Under the pieces are notes generated by a model. It had not been told where the DNA came from. It ran no database searches and saw only the letters and a program-made list of their open reading frames with translations. A DNA stretch of 64,000 nucleotides from the NCBI RefSeq assembly GCF_000410515.1, contig NC_021500.1, positions 992,001 through 1,056,000 on the forward strand, given 5' to 3'. The position numbers were made by a program, and so were the translations under genes. This DNA is from Enterobacter sp. R4-368 (GTDB lineage Bacteria > Pseudomonadota > Gammaproteobacteria > Enterobacterales > Enterobacteriaceae). Positions 48,460-56,937 of this stretch are shown piece after piece (the first letter of the stretch is position 1; every line of letters begins with the position of its first letter).

Positions 48460-49410
48460 TTAAATCTGGTAATCGATCGCCGCTTCGTCCGGCTCCATCA
48501 CCTGGCGTTTGATATCGTCTACCGACAGCCCGGCGTTACACAGTTCAATAAAGCGCCAGACATAATTTCGTTGTAACTGGCCGCGTTTTAACCCTAACCA
48601 GACAGTATTGGCATCAAACAGGTGTTGCGTATCCAGCCGCACCAGTTTGCCCTCTTCGTTTTCGCCGCTCGATTGCTCCGCCACCAGCCCGACGCCCAGC
48701 CCCAGCTCAACATAGGTTTTGATAACATCGGAATCCTGCGCGCTCAGCACCACATCCGGGATTAACCCCTTGCGACCAAACGCTTCATCAATACGCGAAC
48801 GTCCGGTTATCCCCTGGCGATAAGTGATAAGCGGCCAGCGGCTGATATCTTCGAGCGTTAACGGTGAGGATTGCGCCAGCGGGTGATCCGCCGGTACCAG
48901 CAAACTGTGGTGCCAGCGAAACCAGGGGAACGCCACGAGTGAGCTGTCATTGCTTAAGCGTTCGCTGGCAATGCCAATGTCTGCGCCACCGTTATGCAGC
49001 AGAGATTCAATCTCCTGCGGGGTGCCCTGAATCAACTCCAGCCGCACTTCCGGGAACAGCGCGCGAAAAGCTTTAATCACCGAGGGCAAGCTGTAACGCG
49101 CCTGGGTATGCGTCGTCGCAATAGTCAGCACGCCAGAGGTGTCATTGGTAAAGAGATCGGCGAGCCTGCGCACATTGCTCGCTTCGTTAAGAATGCGCTC
49201 GGCAATCACCAGCAGCGCTTTACCGGGTTCCGTCATGCCCAACAAACGTTTGCCGCGACGGATAAAAATCTCAATCCCCAGCTCTTCTTCAAGCTCACGA
49301 ATATGGCGGCTCACGCCGGATTGTGATGTGTAAAGCATGTTGGCGACTTCGGTCAGGTTGTAATCCCGCCGCGCCGCCTCGCGGATAATTTTGAGTTGCT
49401 GGAAATTCAC
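48460..49410 (-). CDS. cbl: LysR-type regulator Cbl
   Basis: 316 residues from GTG 49410, exactly the E. coli length; the upstream in-frame extension is rejected because NFQQLKIIREAARR is the family start and AAGG precedes the GTG. Controls sulfur-starvation genes (sulfonate uptake ssu, taurine tau) with adenosine phosphosulfate as anti-inducer in E. coli. N-terminal HTH (1-60: LYTSQSGVSRHIRELE), C-terminal co-inducer domain. Lies after nac, as in E. coli, and may be co-transcribed with it. Confidence 0.95.
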   Translation of the reverse strand: MNFQQLKIIREAARRDYNLTEVANMLYTSQSGVSRHIRELEEELGIEIFIRRGKRLLGMTEPGKALLVIAERILNEASNVRRLADLFTNDTSGVLTIATTHTQARYSLPSVIKAFRALFPEVRLELIQGTPQEIESLLHNGGADIGIASERLSNDSSLVAFPWFRWHHSLLVPADHPLAQSSPLTLEDISRWPLITYRQGITGRSRIDEAFGRKGLIPDVVLSAQDSDVIKTYVELGLGVGLVAEQSSGENEEGKLVRLDTQHLFDANTVWLGLKRGQLQRNYVWRFIELCNAGLSVDDIKRQVMEPDEAAIDYQI

Positions 49411-49514
49411 CCTTCGCTGCTCCTGGCCTGTCAGACATGACGATATTGTTAAAGTCTGCGGCCAGGCAGAACAAATAATAAAAACCAGCATCTTATTCCA
49501 TTAAGGAATAATGC

Positions 49515-50432
49515 TTAGCTCACCAGCTGCAACTCGTGGCTTTCCATTGCCGGGCGGCTAACTAATGACATTAAAATATCTTTCACCGCTTGCGCCTGCG
49601 GCGAGAGCGTGCCGCGCGCGGAAACGTTTAACGACAACGGCAGGTTCATCGACGGCGTGGTGATACGCGCCATCCAGCCGTTGGTCGCGGCGCACAGCGA
49701 ACGCGCGGCAGACTCCGGCAGTACCGTCACGCCCATTCCGCTGGCAATCGCCGCCGTCAGCGTGGCGATCGACTCAATTTCGCCAATGATCTTCGCGGTC
49801 AGTCGACGCAGCGAAAAGGCTTCATCAACACGCAAACGGACAGCGCTGTAATCGCGCGGCAGGAAAAGATTCATATCGGCAACCGCCGTCAGATCGACGC
49901 TCTGGCCTGGGCAGTCACGCGTGCCCACCAGATACAGATCTTCTTTCAGCAGCGGCAGGCTGCTGATCCCCGCGCCAGGCGCGCGTTCATACAGCACCGC
50001 CATATCCAGTTGCCCGCTGAGCAATTTATCGTTCAGCGTTGAGCCGCTATTTTCATGCAGATAAACCATAACTTCCGGCAACTCGGTCCGCACCGCCTGC
50101 AACAACGGCATGGTGACGGAAGACGCAGCAGTGCCCGGTGCCAGGCCGATGGAGACTTGTCCCCGCAGGCACTGACCGACATTGTTTACCGCCAGTTGCG
50201 CCTGTTCGCATTGGCGCAAAATCGTCCGTGCATGGGTGTAGAGGATTTTGCCCGCTTCGGTCGGCGTCACACCGCGTTTGGTGCGAATAAGCAATTGCTG
50301 ATCCAGCTCGCCTTCCAGAGTGGCAACCTGCTGGCTCAGCGCGGGCTGCGCAATGTGTAATACTTCGGCTGCCTGAGTCAGGCTTCCAATATCGACGATT
50401 TTTACGAAGTATTTCAGTCGTCTTAAGTTCAT
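49515..50432 (-). CDS. nac: Nitrogen assimilation control protein Nac
   Basis: 305 residues, the family length. LysR regulator made under nitrogen limitation that couples the NtrC/sigma-54 system to sigma-70 genes (hut, put, ure) and represses gdhA. HTH in AEVLHIAQPALSQQVATLE. The upstream region carries a sigma-54 promoter and an NtrC site. Confidence 0.95.
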   Translation of the reverse strand: MNLRRLKYFVKIVDIGSLTQAAEVLHIAQPALSQQVATLEGELDQQLLIRTKRGVTPTEAGKILYTHARTILRQCEQAQLAVNNVGQCLRGQVSIGLAPGTAASSVTMPLLQAVRTELPEVMVYLHENSGSTLNDKLLSGQLDMAVLYERAPGAGISSLPLLKEDLYLVGTRDCPGQSVDLTAVADMNLFLPRDYSAVRLRVDEAFSLRRLTAKIIGEIESIATLTAAIASGMGVTVLPESAARSLCAATNGWMARITTPSMNLPLSLNVSARGTLSPQAQAVKDILMSLVSRPAMESHELQLVS

Positions 50433-50488
50433 TTTGCCTCCTGTACGGGTACCAGTGCCAACGCCGGATGTGATGTAGCCAGAGGAGT

Positions 50489-50504
50489 TGCAATATGCTT
50501 GCCA
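50489..50504 (-). promoter_or_regulatory. Sigma-54 promoter of nac
   Basis: Minus strand TGGCAAGCATATTGCA fits the -24/-12 consensus TGGCAC-N5-TTGCA, with GG and GC dinucleotides at the right distance, about 57 nt before the nac start codon. Confidence 0.85.
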
Positions 50505-50620
50505 GTTTTAGTTAGGCAAAATGAAAGGCGCTAACAGGCTGGATAATAAGAGATTCTAATTACGAGCGGGGGAATTATTACTGAAACAGTGGTTTGTATG
50601 ATGCCCCATGGAAGATGCAT

Positions 50621-50637
50621 TGCACAATTTTGGTGCA
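50621..50637. promoter_or_regulatory. NtrC (NRI) binding site upstream of nac
   Basis: TGCACAATTTTGGTGCA matches the NtrC dyad TGCACC-N5-GGTGCA with one change. It lies about 150 bp upstream of the expected nac transcription start, a normal enhancer distance. Confidence 0.85.
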
Positions 50638-50715
50638 AATGCGCGCTTAAGTGCTTATCCCGGCAGCAGATTGCTGAAATAGTCAGCAAACGATCGCGAC
50701 GGCACGATCCATCCT

Positions 50716-50744
50716 TTGACAAGGCTCTGGGGCATCGCTAATAT
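50716..50744 (+). promoter_or_regulatory. Promoter of tRNA-Asn copy 2
   Basis: TTGACA, 17-bp spacer, TAATAT, then GC-rich discriminator TCGCCCC; almost the same sequence occurs before copy 3. Confidence 0.88.
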
Positions 50745-50762
50745 TCGCCCCGTTCACACGAT

Positions 50763-50838
50763 TCCTCTGTAGTTCAGTCGGTAGAACGGCGGACTGTTAA
50801 TCCGTATGTCACTGGTTCGAGTCCAGTCAGAGGAGCCA
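50763..50838 (+). tRNA. tRNA-Asn (GTT), copy 2
   Basis: 76 nt, sequence identical to copy 1, including CCA. Adjacent to nac, like E. coli asnV or asnU. Confidence 0.97.
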
Positions 50839-50844
50839 GATTTA

Positions 50845-50872
50845 AAAAAGCCTGCTTTTAAGCAGGCTTTTT
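50845..50872 (+). terminator. Terminator of tRNA-Asn copy 2
   Basis: Same GCCTGCTT/AAGCAGGC stem with T-run as for copy 1. Confidence 0.92.
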
Positions 50873-51184
50873 GCTTTTCTGCCAACCGCATGCGATAAAC
50901 CACTCACCTTTCATCCAGGCAAAACGTTGCTTTGCGAGCCGAGCGCGTGCGCCCCTTGCACCAGTCGCGGTTTTCAACCTCGCTTTTTTTCAGGTATTCC
51001 TGACCAGCAGCATTGTTGCGCTCAGGGCTTACGCTTGCCGATTGAGCAATAAAGGCAGTCCACCGTAAAAGTGAAGATGAACTCCCGTTGTTGCGATTTC
51101 TGGTTTGCCTGTAATGACGAGGCTGGCAGGGATAAGGCTTAACGGGCCTGCCTTCGCAGGCCCAGGAACGTGATGTCGCGGTGA
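50873..51184. other. Gene-free interval between tRNA-Asn copy 2 and the chemoreceptor
   Basis: About 310 bp. Only short frames without ribosome-binding sites; no integrase, attachment duplication or strong hairpin was seen. Confidence 0.5.
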
Positions 51185-52729
51185 TTATCTGCCAGTATTA
51201 AAAAAGGCCACCGTCTGTGTCAGTCGACGGGTCTGCTCTTCCAGCGCACTGGCCGCCGATACCGCATGCTGAACCAGAGCGGTGTTCTGCTGCGTGACCG
51301 CATCAATTTGCACAATCGCTTCGTTAACATGGCTGATGCCTTTACTCTGCTCCTCGGTCGCGACGGAGATTTCCGACATGATGTCCGAGACGCGCCGCAC
51401 CGCCACAATCATGTCGTCGATACTGCTGCCGGCAATTTTAATTTGTGACGAGCCGTTATTGACGCGAGTGACAGACTCTTCCACCAGCCCTTTAATTTCC
51501 TGCGCCGCCTGCGAACTGCGCAATGACAAACTGCGCACTTCACCGGCGACCACCGCGAAGCCTCTGCCCTGCTCACCCGCTCTGGCTGCTTCAACCGCCG
51601 CGTTCAGCGCCAGAATATTGGTCTGAAACGCGATGCCGTTGACCACCTCGATAATGCTCGCTATTTTCCCGGCGCTCTCGGAGATACCGTTCATGGTTTC
51701 ATTCATGCTCTGCATTACCACACCGCCGCGCGAAGCAATATCCACAGCTTCACTCGCCAGATGACGCGCCTGCCCGGCATTCTCCGCGTTTTGTTTCACG
51801 GCAGCGGTGATCTCTTCCATGCTGGACGAGGTGCGCTCCAGCGACATCGCCTGCTGCTCGGAATGTGAGGCAATTTGTTGATTTCCGGCAACAATATCAT
51901 GGGTGCTGGTGTTAATGATCTCCGCCCCTTCACGGATATCATTGATCACGGCGGTCAGTTGCTCACGCATCACGCCCATTTCGTGGATCAGGCTTGAGTT
52001 ATCCCCGGATTTTTTATCCACCGCCTGCGAAAGATCCCCGGCGGCAATCCGCGCGGCGACATCAACGGCATAACGAGGTTCGCCCCCAAGTGCCAGCAAC
52101 GTTCCCCGGTTGATGAGATAGACGATCACCGACAGCAAAATACTGATAGCCACAAATTCAATCAGGTTCTGATACAGCGAAACCCGAAACGCCGCGTCGA
52201 TATCATCCACATACAAACCGGTGGTGATGATCCAGCCCCAGGGCGTCCACGGAATGCTGTAAGCGATTTTCGGCTGAGCTTCCGTCTCGCCGGGGCGCGG
52301 AAAAACATAAGCGGTAAACCCGGCCTGATTATCACGGGTAACCGCAACCATATCTCTGAAGATATAGGCACCATTGGCATCCGCAACCTGTGGCCCCTGA
52401 CCAATCAGCTTGGCGTTGATCGGATGCATAATCACTTCAGCCTGGGTATTGAGAATCGTGAAGTATCCCGTTTCCCCATAGCGTAAATCCTTAATTAACT
52501 GGGTTGCACGCTGCTGCGCTTCCTGTTGCGTGATCGCCCCTTTATCAACCAGCGCGGCCTGTGTTTTGACGATACTCAGCGCCAGTTGCGAAACATGCTG
52601 CAACTCGTTTTTGCGCAGTGACAGTTGGTCTTCTTTGACCGTAAAAGAGCTGTAGAGCAGTGTCCCGGCAAGGCACACCAGCGCCACGATGAGAGGGAGC
52701 CAAAGTTTTTGCGCGAGGGATAGTTTCAT
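51185..52729 (-). CDS. Methyl-accepting chemotaxis protein with Cache sensor
   Basis: 514 residues from ATG 52729 ([13 protein letters not shown]). Membrane helix ~8-28, periplasmic single-Cache-type domain ([31 protein letters not shown]), second helix ~185-208, HAMP, then the cytoplasmic signalling hairpin with the conserved tip [26 protein letters not shown]. No C-terminal CheR-binding pentapeptide (NWETF type) is seen, so methylation may depend on other receptors. Ligand unknown, plausibly a small organic acid. A weak sigma-28-like element lies upstream at 52804. Confidence 0.94.
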   Translation of the reverse strand: MKLSLAQKLWLPLIVALVCLAGTLLYSSFTVKEDQLSLRKNELQHVSQLALSIVKTQAALVDKGAITQQEAQQRATQLIKDLRYGETGYFTILNTQAEVIMHPINAKLIGQGPQVADANGAYIFRDMVAVTRDNQAGFTAYVFPRPGETEAQPKIAYSIPWTPWGWIITTGLYVDDIDAAFRVSLYQNLIEFVAISILLSVIVYLINRGTLLALGGEPRYAVDVAARIAAGDLSQAVDKKSGDNSSLIHEMGVMREQLTAVINDIREGAEIINTSTHDIVAGNQQIASHSEQQAMSLERTSSSMEEITAAVKQNAENAGQARHLASEAVDIASRGGVVMQSMNETMNGISESAGKIASIIEVVNGIAFQTNILALNAAVEAARAGEQGRGFAVVAGEVRSLSLRSSQAAQEIKGLVEESVTRVNNGSSQIKIAGSSIDDMIVAVRRVSDIMSEISVATEEQSKGISHVNEAIVQIDAVTQQNTALVQHAVSAASALEEQTRRLTQTVAFFNTGR

Positions 52730-53077
52730 GGCATGAGTACCTATTGTTGTTTTATATGGCGGGTACAGCATCGGCTTCGGGCATTCGAACCGCGCCTTAT
52801 CTCTATATCGGAAATAAAAAAAACGAGTTAATCGATAGAAGTTGTATATCTTTCACAACTTAACCGTTTTGAGGTTATAAAAAAGTAACCAATTAATAAA
52901 TAGAGTGTTATTTTTGGTGGGTTAATGCAGCCAGCGAAAGTCTTATTAATAAATAAGAACGCCGTCACATTCATGCGCGAAGGCATCACCGGGAAATAAC
53001 AGCAATCCCGCCGCATTCGCTAACGAGTCATCGCCGTTTTTGTGCACTGCGCAACGTCTGGCCTACGGACAGGCTGT
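52730..53077. other. Gene-free interval holding the chemoreceptor promoter region
   Basis: About 350 bp, AT-rich in the middle. Minus strand at 52804-52830 reads TTAA-N15-TCCGATAT, a partial FliA match (3/4 and 6/8). No credible ORF. Confidence 0.45.
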
Positions 53078-54010
53078 TTACATGTTGCGCGTAGTTTGCG
53101 GGTGCGACAGTTCTTTCAACATTTTCTGCAACCACTGCGCCGCCCCGCGCTTGCCGCTGCGTTTATGGGAATAAATCTTCACCTCGAACGGCGGAACCGC
53201 AAAAGGCAGCGCAAAAATGGTAATCCTTGCCGCCTGTTTTAACTTTTCCGCTGCCGAACGCGGAAGCGCCATCAGCAGATCGCTGTCGGCGATAATAAAA
53301 GGCGCGCTGAGCATCGAGGGCGTTTTTATCGCCACCTGTCGCGTATAACCCAGACGTTCGAGTTCACAATCCAGCACGCCTTTGCTTTCATTCCACGGCG
53401 TTACCACCAGGTGGCGCGCGGCAAGGTAATCGTCCAGCGTTAACTGTTGCCTGTGTTGATTGCTGATAACGACATATTCATCTGCAAACAAGCCGATCTC
53501 ATCCAGCTCTGCGTAATGAATATCCTGCGGCGCGCTAAACCCCAGCGCGAAATCCACTTCTCCTGCCAACAGCTCATTAAGCGCCGGGCTATGAGGCAAA
53601 TAGCGAAACTCAAAACGCAGTCCGGGCGCCGTATGCTGCAATGCGGACATCAGCGCGGGGAAAATGCTAAACACGGTGAAATCGGTGATCGCGACCTGCA
53701 AACAGTCTGTGGTCGTCGCGGGATCAAACTCCGCTTGCGGGGTGAGTTCATGGTTGAGATGCGCTAATGCCGACGCAATGGCGGGCGCAAGCTGGCTGGC
53801 ATAAACGCTTGGGCACATTACGTGCCCTTCCCGGTAAAATAACGGGTCGTTGAGCGTCACACGTAGTCTTGAGAGCGCGTGGCTGAGCGCCGATGTGCTC
53901 ATCGCCAGTTCTTCTGCCGCCTGGCGCACAGAACGGTGGCGGTAGACCGCGTCGAAAACGGGTAACAGGTTGAGATCAAGACGCCGTAACGTGGGATGCA
54001 TAATATTCAT
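53078..54010 (-). CDS. LysR-family transcriptional regulator
   Basis: 310 residues. HTH at ~20-70 (VRQAAEELAMSTSALSHALSRLR) and a periplasmic-binding-like effector domain. Target not known; divergent from the GNAT gene starting at 54107, which is the most likely partner. Confidence 0.9.
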   Translation of the reverse strand: MNIMHPTLRRLDLNLLPVFDAVYRHRSVRQAAEELAMSTSALSHALSRLRVTLNDPLFYREGHVMCPSVYASQLAPAIASALAHLNHELTPQAEFDPATTTDCLQVAITDFTVFSIFPALMSALQHTAPGLRFEFRYLPHSPALNELLAGEVDFALGFSAPQDIHYAELDEIGLFADEYVVISNQHRQQLTLDDYLAARHLVVTPWNESKGVLDCELERLGYTRQVAIKTPSMLSAPFIIADSDLLMALPRSAAEKLKQAARITIFALPFAVPPFEVKIYSHKRSGKRGAAQWLQKMLKELSHPQTTRNM

Positions 54011-54106
54011 CGAGTAGTGATTTCATTGCACTTAATTCTTTGCACAATACCGCTTATGCTGGCGGCCATCAATTTTGAACTCCCGGTAACAACAACAGGA
54101 AACGCA

Positions 54107-54595
54107 ATGAGCATTACCATCCGCCCCGCCCGCCCGACTGACGCAAGCGCTATTTTTGCGATGATTTATGAACTGGCGGTGTATGAAAAAGCGCCTGAAG
54201 AAGTGATCACCACAGCAGATGAGATCCGCGAAACCCTGTTTGGCACGGAGAGCAAAACGGAAGCCTTGATCTGTGAAATCGAAGGCAAAGCCGTGGGTTA
54301 TGCGGTTTTCTTCACCAGTTATTCGACCTGGCTTGGCCGCAACGGCATTTACATGGAAGATCTCTACGTTTCGCCCGATTTTCGCGGTAACGGTGCCGGA
54401 AAAGCGATGCTACAAAAGATTGCGCAGTATGCCGTTGAGCGCCGCTGCGGTCGTCTGGAGTGGAGCGTGCTCGACTGGAACCAGCCAGCCATTGATTTTT
54501 ACCAGAGCATTGGCGCGCGGGCGCAAAGTGAATGGGTGCGTTACCGGCTGGATGGCGATGCCCTGCTGAAATTCGCCGAAAGCCCCGACGCTTAA
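54107..54595 (+). CDS. GNAT-family acetyltransferase (SSAT/thialysine type)
   Basis: 162 residues from ATG 54107 (MSITIRPARPTDA). Acetyl-CoA motif YVSPDFRGNGAGKAML and the LEWSVLDWNQPAIDFYQSIGA segment resemble diamine or thialysine N-acetyltransferases. Divergent from the LysR gene with a ~100-bp gap. The substrate is inferred. Confidence 0.85.
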   Translation: MSITIRPARPTDASAIFAMIYELAVYEKAPEEVITTADEIRETLFGTESKTEALICEIEGKAVGYAVFFTSYSTWLGRNGIYMEDLYVSPDFRGNGAGKAMLQKIAQYAVERRCGRLEWSVLDWNQPAIDFYQSIGARAQSEWVRYRLDGDALLKFAESPDA

Positions 54596-54606
54596 TCTTT
54601 CTCCAT

Positions 54607-54627
54607 TAACCCGCCACGGCGGGTTTT
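54607..54627 (+). terminator. Terminator after the GNAT gene
   Basis: AACCCGCC-ACG-GCGGGTT followed by TTCG: compact stem, short T-run. Confidence 0.75.
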
Positions 54628-54663
54628 CGCTTATTCATCATCGGGTTCGTCTCACGCCTCGCT

Positions 54664-54690
54664 TAAAGATCCCGCGCTTACTGCCGATAA
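54664..54690 (+). promoter_or_regulatory. Sigma-28 promoter of the YjfB-type gene
   Basis: TAAA-N15-GCCGATAA, a perfect match to the FliA consensus, 65 nt upstream of the small gene at 54755. Confidence 0.9.
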
Positions 54691-54754
54691 AAATTGTGCA
54701 GCTATACTCATAGCTGTTCTCTGGTTGTTTTTTCTACAATAAAGGATTTACAGC

Positions 54755-54943
54755 ATGGATCCGATACAAATTGCATCATTAGCCAGCAGCCTTGACTCTT
54801 ATCAGCTTGATAACCAAGTCAACACGCTGGTGCTGAAAAAAGCGCTCGATACCCAGAAAACGATCGCCAGCGACTTGATTCAGCAGATCCCGCAGTTACC
54901 TTCCAACCCGGCAATCGGTCGTAATATTAATACCACCGCCTAA
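54755..54943 (+). CDS. YjfB-family putative motility protein
   Basis: 62 residues beginning MDPIQIASLASSLDSYQLDNQVN. Family of small helical proteins annotated as putative motility proteins, function unknown. AAAGGA lies upstream of ATG 54755. The perfect sigma-28 promoter places it in the class III (late) flagellar regulon although it is 20 kb from the flagellar cluster. A strong terminator follows, so it is monocistronic. Confidence 0.85.
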   Translation: MDPIQIASLASSLDSYQLDNQVNTLVLKKALDTQKTIASDLIQQIPQLPSNPAIGRNINTTA

Positions 54944-54996
54944 CCCGGTTTGCCCGCTGGCGTTTGCGGTAACAGCGTCAACCGGCAAGTTTGCAA

Positions 54997-55020
54997 GCCC
55001 GCCTCGTGCGGGCTTTTTTG
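54997..55020 (+). terminator. Terminator of the YjfB-type gene
   Basis: GCCCGC-CTCGT-GCGGGC followed by six T. Confidence 0.9.
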
Positions 55021-55071
55021 TTTCTTCGCTTGCCTGGAATGGTAAATCGGCGTAGCCTCTGCCGAATTAAA

Positions 55072-55081
55072 ACCGATCGGT
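55072..55081. promoter_or_regulatory. Candidate AcuR operator
   Basis: Perfect palindrome ACCGATCGGT within AAACCGATCGGTCTAAAT, just 8 nt before the start codon of the TetR-type gene; the location suggests autoregulation together with acuI. Confidence 0.6.
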
Positions 55082-55088
55082 CTAAATT

Positions 55089-55742
55089 ATGAATGGCGAA
55101 ACAGCAGCACGGCAAAAACCCCGCCGCGGACGGCCGCCAAAAGTCGAGCGCGACTTTACCGATACCCGCCAGGAGCTGATTCGCTCCGGCCTGGAAGTGC
55201 TAACCGAAACCGGCTATCTGTCGGCGGGCATTGATGCGGTGATCAAAAATATCGCGGTTCCTAAAGGCTCGTTTTATCACTGCTTTAAAAGCAAACAGGA
55301 ATTTGGCATGGCAGTGCTGGCCGCTTACGGCGACTTTTTCGCGCATAAACTGGATAAATTTTTAACCGATACCCAGCGCTCCCCGCTGCAACGAATGGCC
55401 GCCTTTGTGCACCACGCAGGCCAGGGAATGGCGAAATACGATTTCCGCCGTGGTTGCCTGGTGGGCAACCTGTTGCAGGAAACGCCACTGTTACCGGAAG
55501 CCTTCCCGGCGCGTCTGAAAGCCATCCTCGCCGACTGGGAAACGCGCGTCGCAACGTGTCTCGATGAAGCAAAAGTCTGCGGCGAACTGCCGCCAGATGC
55601 CGCGAGCCGCGAACTGGCCAGGGTGTTCTGGTCCGGCTGGGAAGGCGCAGTAATGCGCGCCAAACTGTTCCGCTCCGTCGAGCCGCTGGATCAGTACTGG
55701 GAATTTTTCCACCACAGCATAACAACCGCCCCTGCTGCGTGA
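55089..55742 (+). CDS. acuR: TetR/AcrR-family regulator (AcuR-like)
   Basis: 217 residues. Basic RGRPPK tail, then a TetR HTH with GSFYHCFKSKQEFG. AcuR in Rhodobacter represses acuI and is relieved by acryloyl-CoA-related ligands; here the next gene is acuI, which supports the name. A palindromic operator overlaps its start region. The symbol is by synteny and family. Confidence 0.82.
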   Translation: MNGETAARQKPRRGRPPKVERDFTDTRQELIRSGLEVLTETGYLSAGIDAVIKNIAVPKGSFYHCFKSKQEFGMAVLAAYGDFFAHKLDKFLTDTQRSPLQRMAAFVHHAGQGMAKYDFRRGCLVGNLLQETPLLPEAFPARLKAILADWETRVATCLDEAKVCGELPPDAASRELARVFWSGWEGAVMRAKLFRSVEPLDQYWEFFHHSITTAPAA

Positions 55743-55823
55743 AGCATGACGGGGGATGGAGCATCTGCACAGGACGGCGAAAACGCCGAAAAATACACCT
55801 CATCCGACGAGGAAAACGCAGTC

Positions 55824-56801
55824 ATGAAAGCATTAGTTCTGGAACAGAATGAGAATAAAACCCTGGCGGAAGTGAAAGAGGTCGACCTGCCCGCATTGGG
55901 TGAAGGCGACGTTCGGGTCGATATTGACTGGTCCAGCCTTAACTACAAAGACGCGCTGGCTATCACCGGTAAAGGCAAAATCATTCGCCAGTTCCCGATG
56001 GTGCCAGGCATTGATTTTTGCGGTCGCGTGAGCGAAAGCCGCGATGCGCGCTTTACTCCCGGCCAGGCCGTGATCCTCACCGGCTGGGGTGTGGGCGAAA
56101 ACCACTGGGGTGGACTTGCCGAGCAGGCCTGCGTAAAAGGGGACTGGCTGGTGGCGCTGCCGGAAAGTTTACGTGCGCGCAATGCGATGATCATTGGCAC
56201 CGCTGGTTTTACCGCCATGCTGTGCGTCATGGCGCTGCAGGATGCCGGGATTAAACCGCAGGATGGTACCGTGCTGGTGACCGGTGCCAGTGGCGGCGTT
56301 GGCAGCACCGCTGTCGTGCTGCTGAAAGCGCTGGGCTACACCGTTGCCGCCGTAACCGGTCGCGAATCTACCCATGATTTTCTGCGTAAGCTGGGTGCCG
56401 ATGAGATCCTGCCGCGCAGCGATTTTGAACAGACCCGTCCGCTGGAAAAACAGCTGTGGGCCGGTGCGATTGATACGGTTGGCAACCATGTGTTAGCAAA
56501 AGTGCTGGCGCAGACGAACTACGGCGGATGCGTTGCCGCATGCGGTCTGGCAGGCGGTTTCGAACTGCCGACCACCGTGATGCCGTTTATTCTGCGAAAC
56601 GTGCGTTTGCAGGGCGTGGATTCCGTGATGGTGCCAACCGCACAGCGCGGCGCCGTGTGGGAAAATCTCGCACGTACGTTGCCAGAAAGTTACTACCAGC
56701 AGGCCGCAACCGAAATTACGCTGGAACAGGCTCCGGCAACCGCTGCCGATTTCCTCAATAATAAAATCCAGGGCCGTACACTGGTGAAAATCAGCGGCTA
56801 A
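55824..56801 (+). CDS. acuI: Acrylyl-CoA reductase AcuI (YhdH-type quinone oxidoreductase family)
   Basis: 325 residues from ATG 55824; the earlier in-frame start at 55746 gives an unusual tail and is rejected. MDR superfamily: NADPH fold with VLVTGASGGVGSTAV and family sequence VPGIDFCGRV. Reduces toxic acryloyl-CoA to propionyl-CoA. GAGG precedes the start; 81 bp separate it from acuR, and both are probably in one operon. Confidence 0.92.
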   Translation: MKALVLEQNENKTLAEVKEVDLPALGEGDVRVDIDWSSLNYKDALAITGKGKIIRQFPMVPGIDFCGRVSESRDARFTPGQAVILTGWGVGENHWGGLAEQACVKGDWLVALPESLRARNAMIIGTAGFTAMLCVMALQDAGIKPQDGTVLVTGASGGVGSTAVVLLKALGYTVAAVTGRESTHDFLRKLGADEILPRSDFEQTRPLEKQLWAGAIDTVGNHVLAKVLAQTNYGGCVAACGLAGGFELPTTVMPFILRNVRLQGVDSVMVPTAQRGAVWENLARTLPESYYQQAATEITLEQAPATAADFLNNKIQGRTLVKISG

Positions 56802-56937
56802 TCCGCCTTCCGGCGCGCGCTGTCGCGCCGGATTGTTCCCTCATCCGTTTCCTCTGAATCCCGTTGCGCGCTGCTTTCGTTTCACATTCCTGTGACATAC
56901 TATCGGCTACAGCCGTAGAGCAGATAAGGAGATAAAG

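Noticed and set aside
50871..51068. 65-codon plus-strand frame after tRNA-Asn copy 2
   Set aside because: Begins in the tRNA terminator, lacks a ribosome-binding site and shows no plausible protein character.
52828..53016. 62-codon minus-strand frame upstream of the chemoreceptor
   Set aside because: No start signal; AT-rich chance frame in a promoter region.
56879..56898. Candidate PhoB box before amn
   Set aside because: Only loosely similar to the consensus direct repeats; also readable as a chance dyad. Mentioned under amn but not called.
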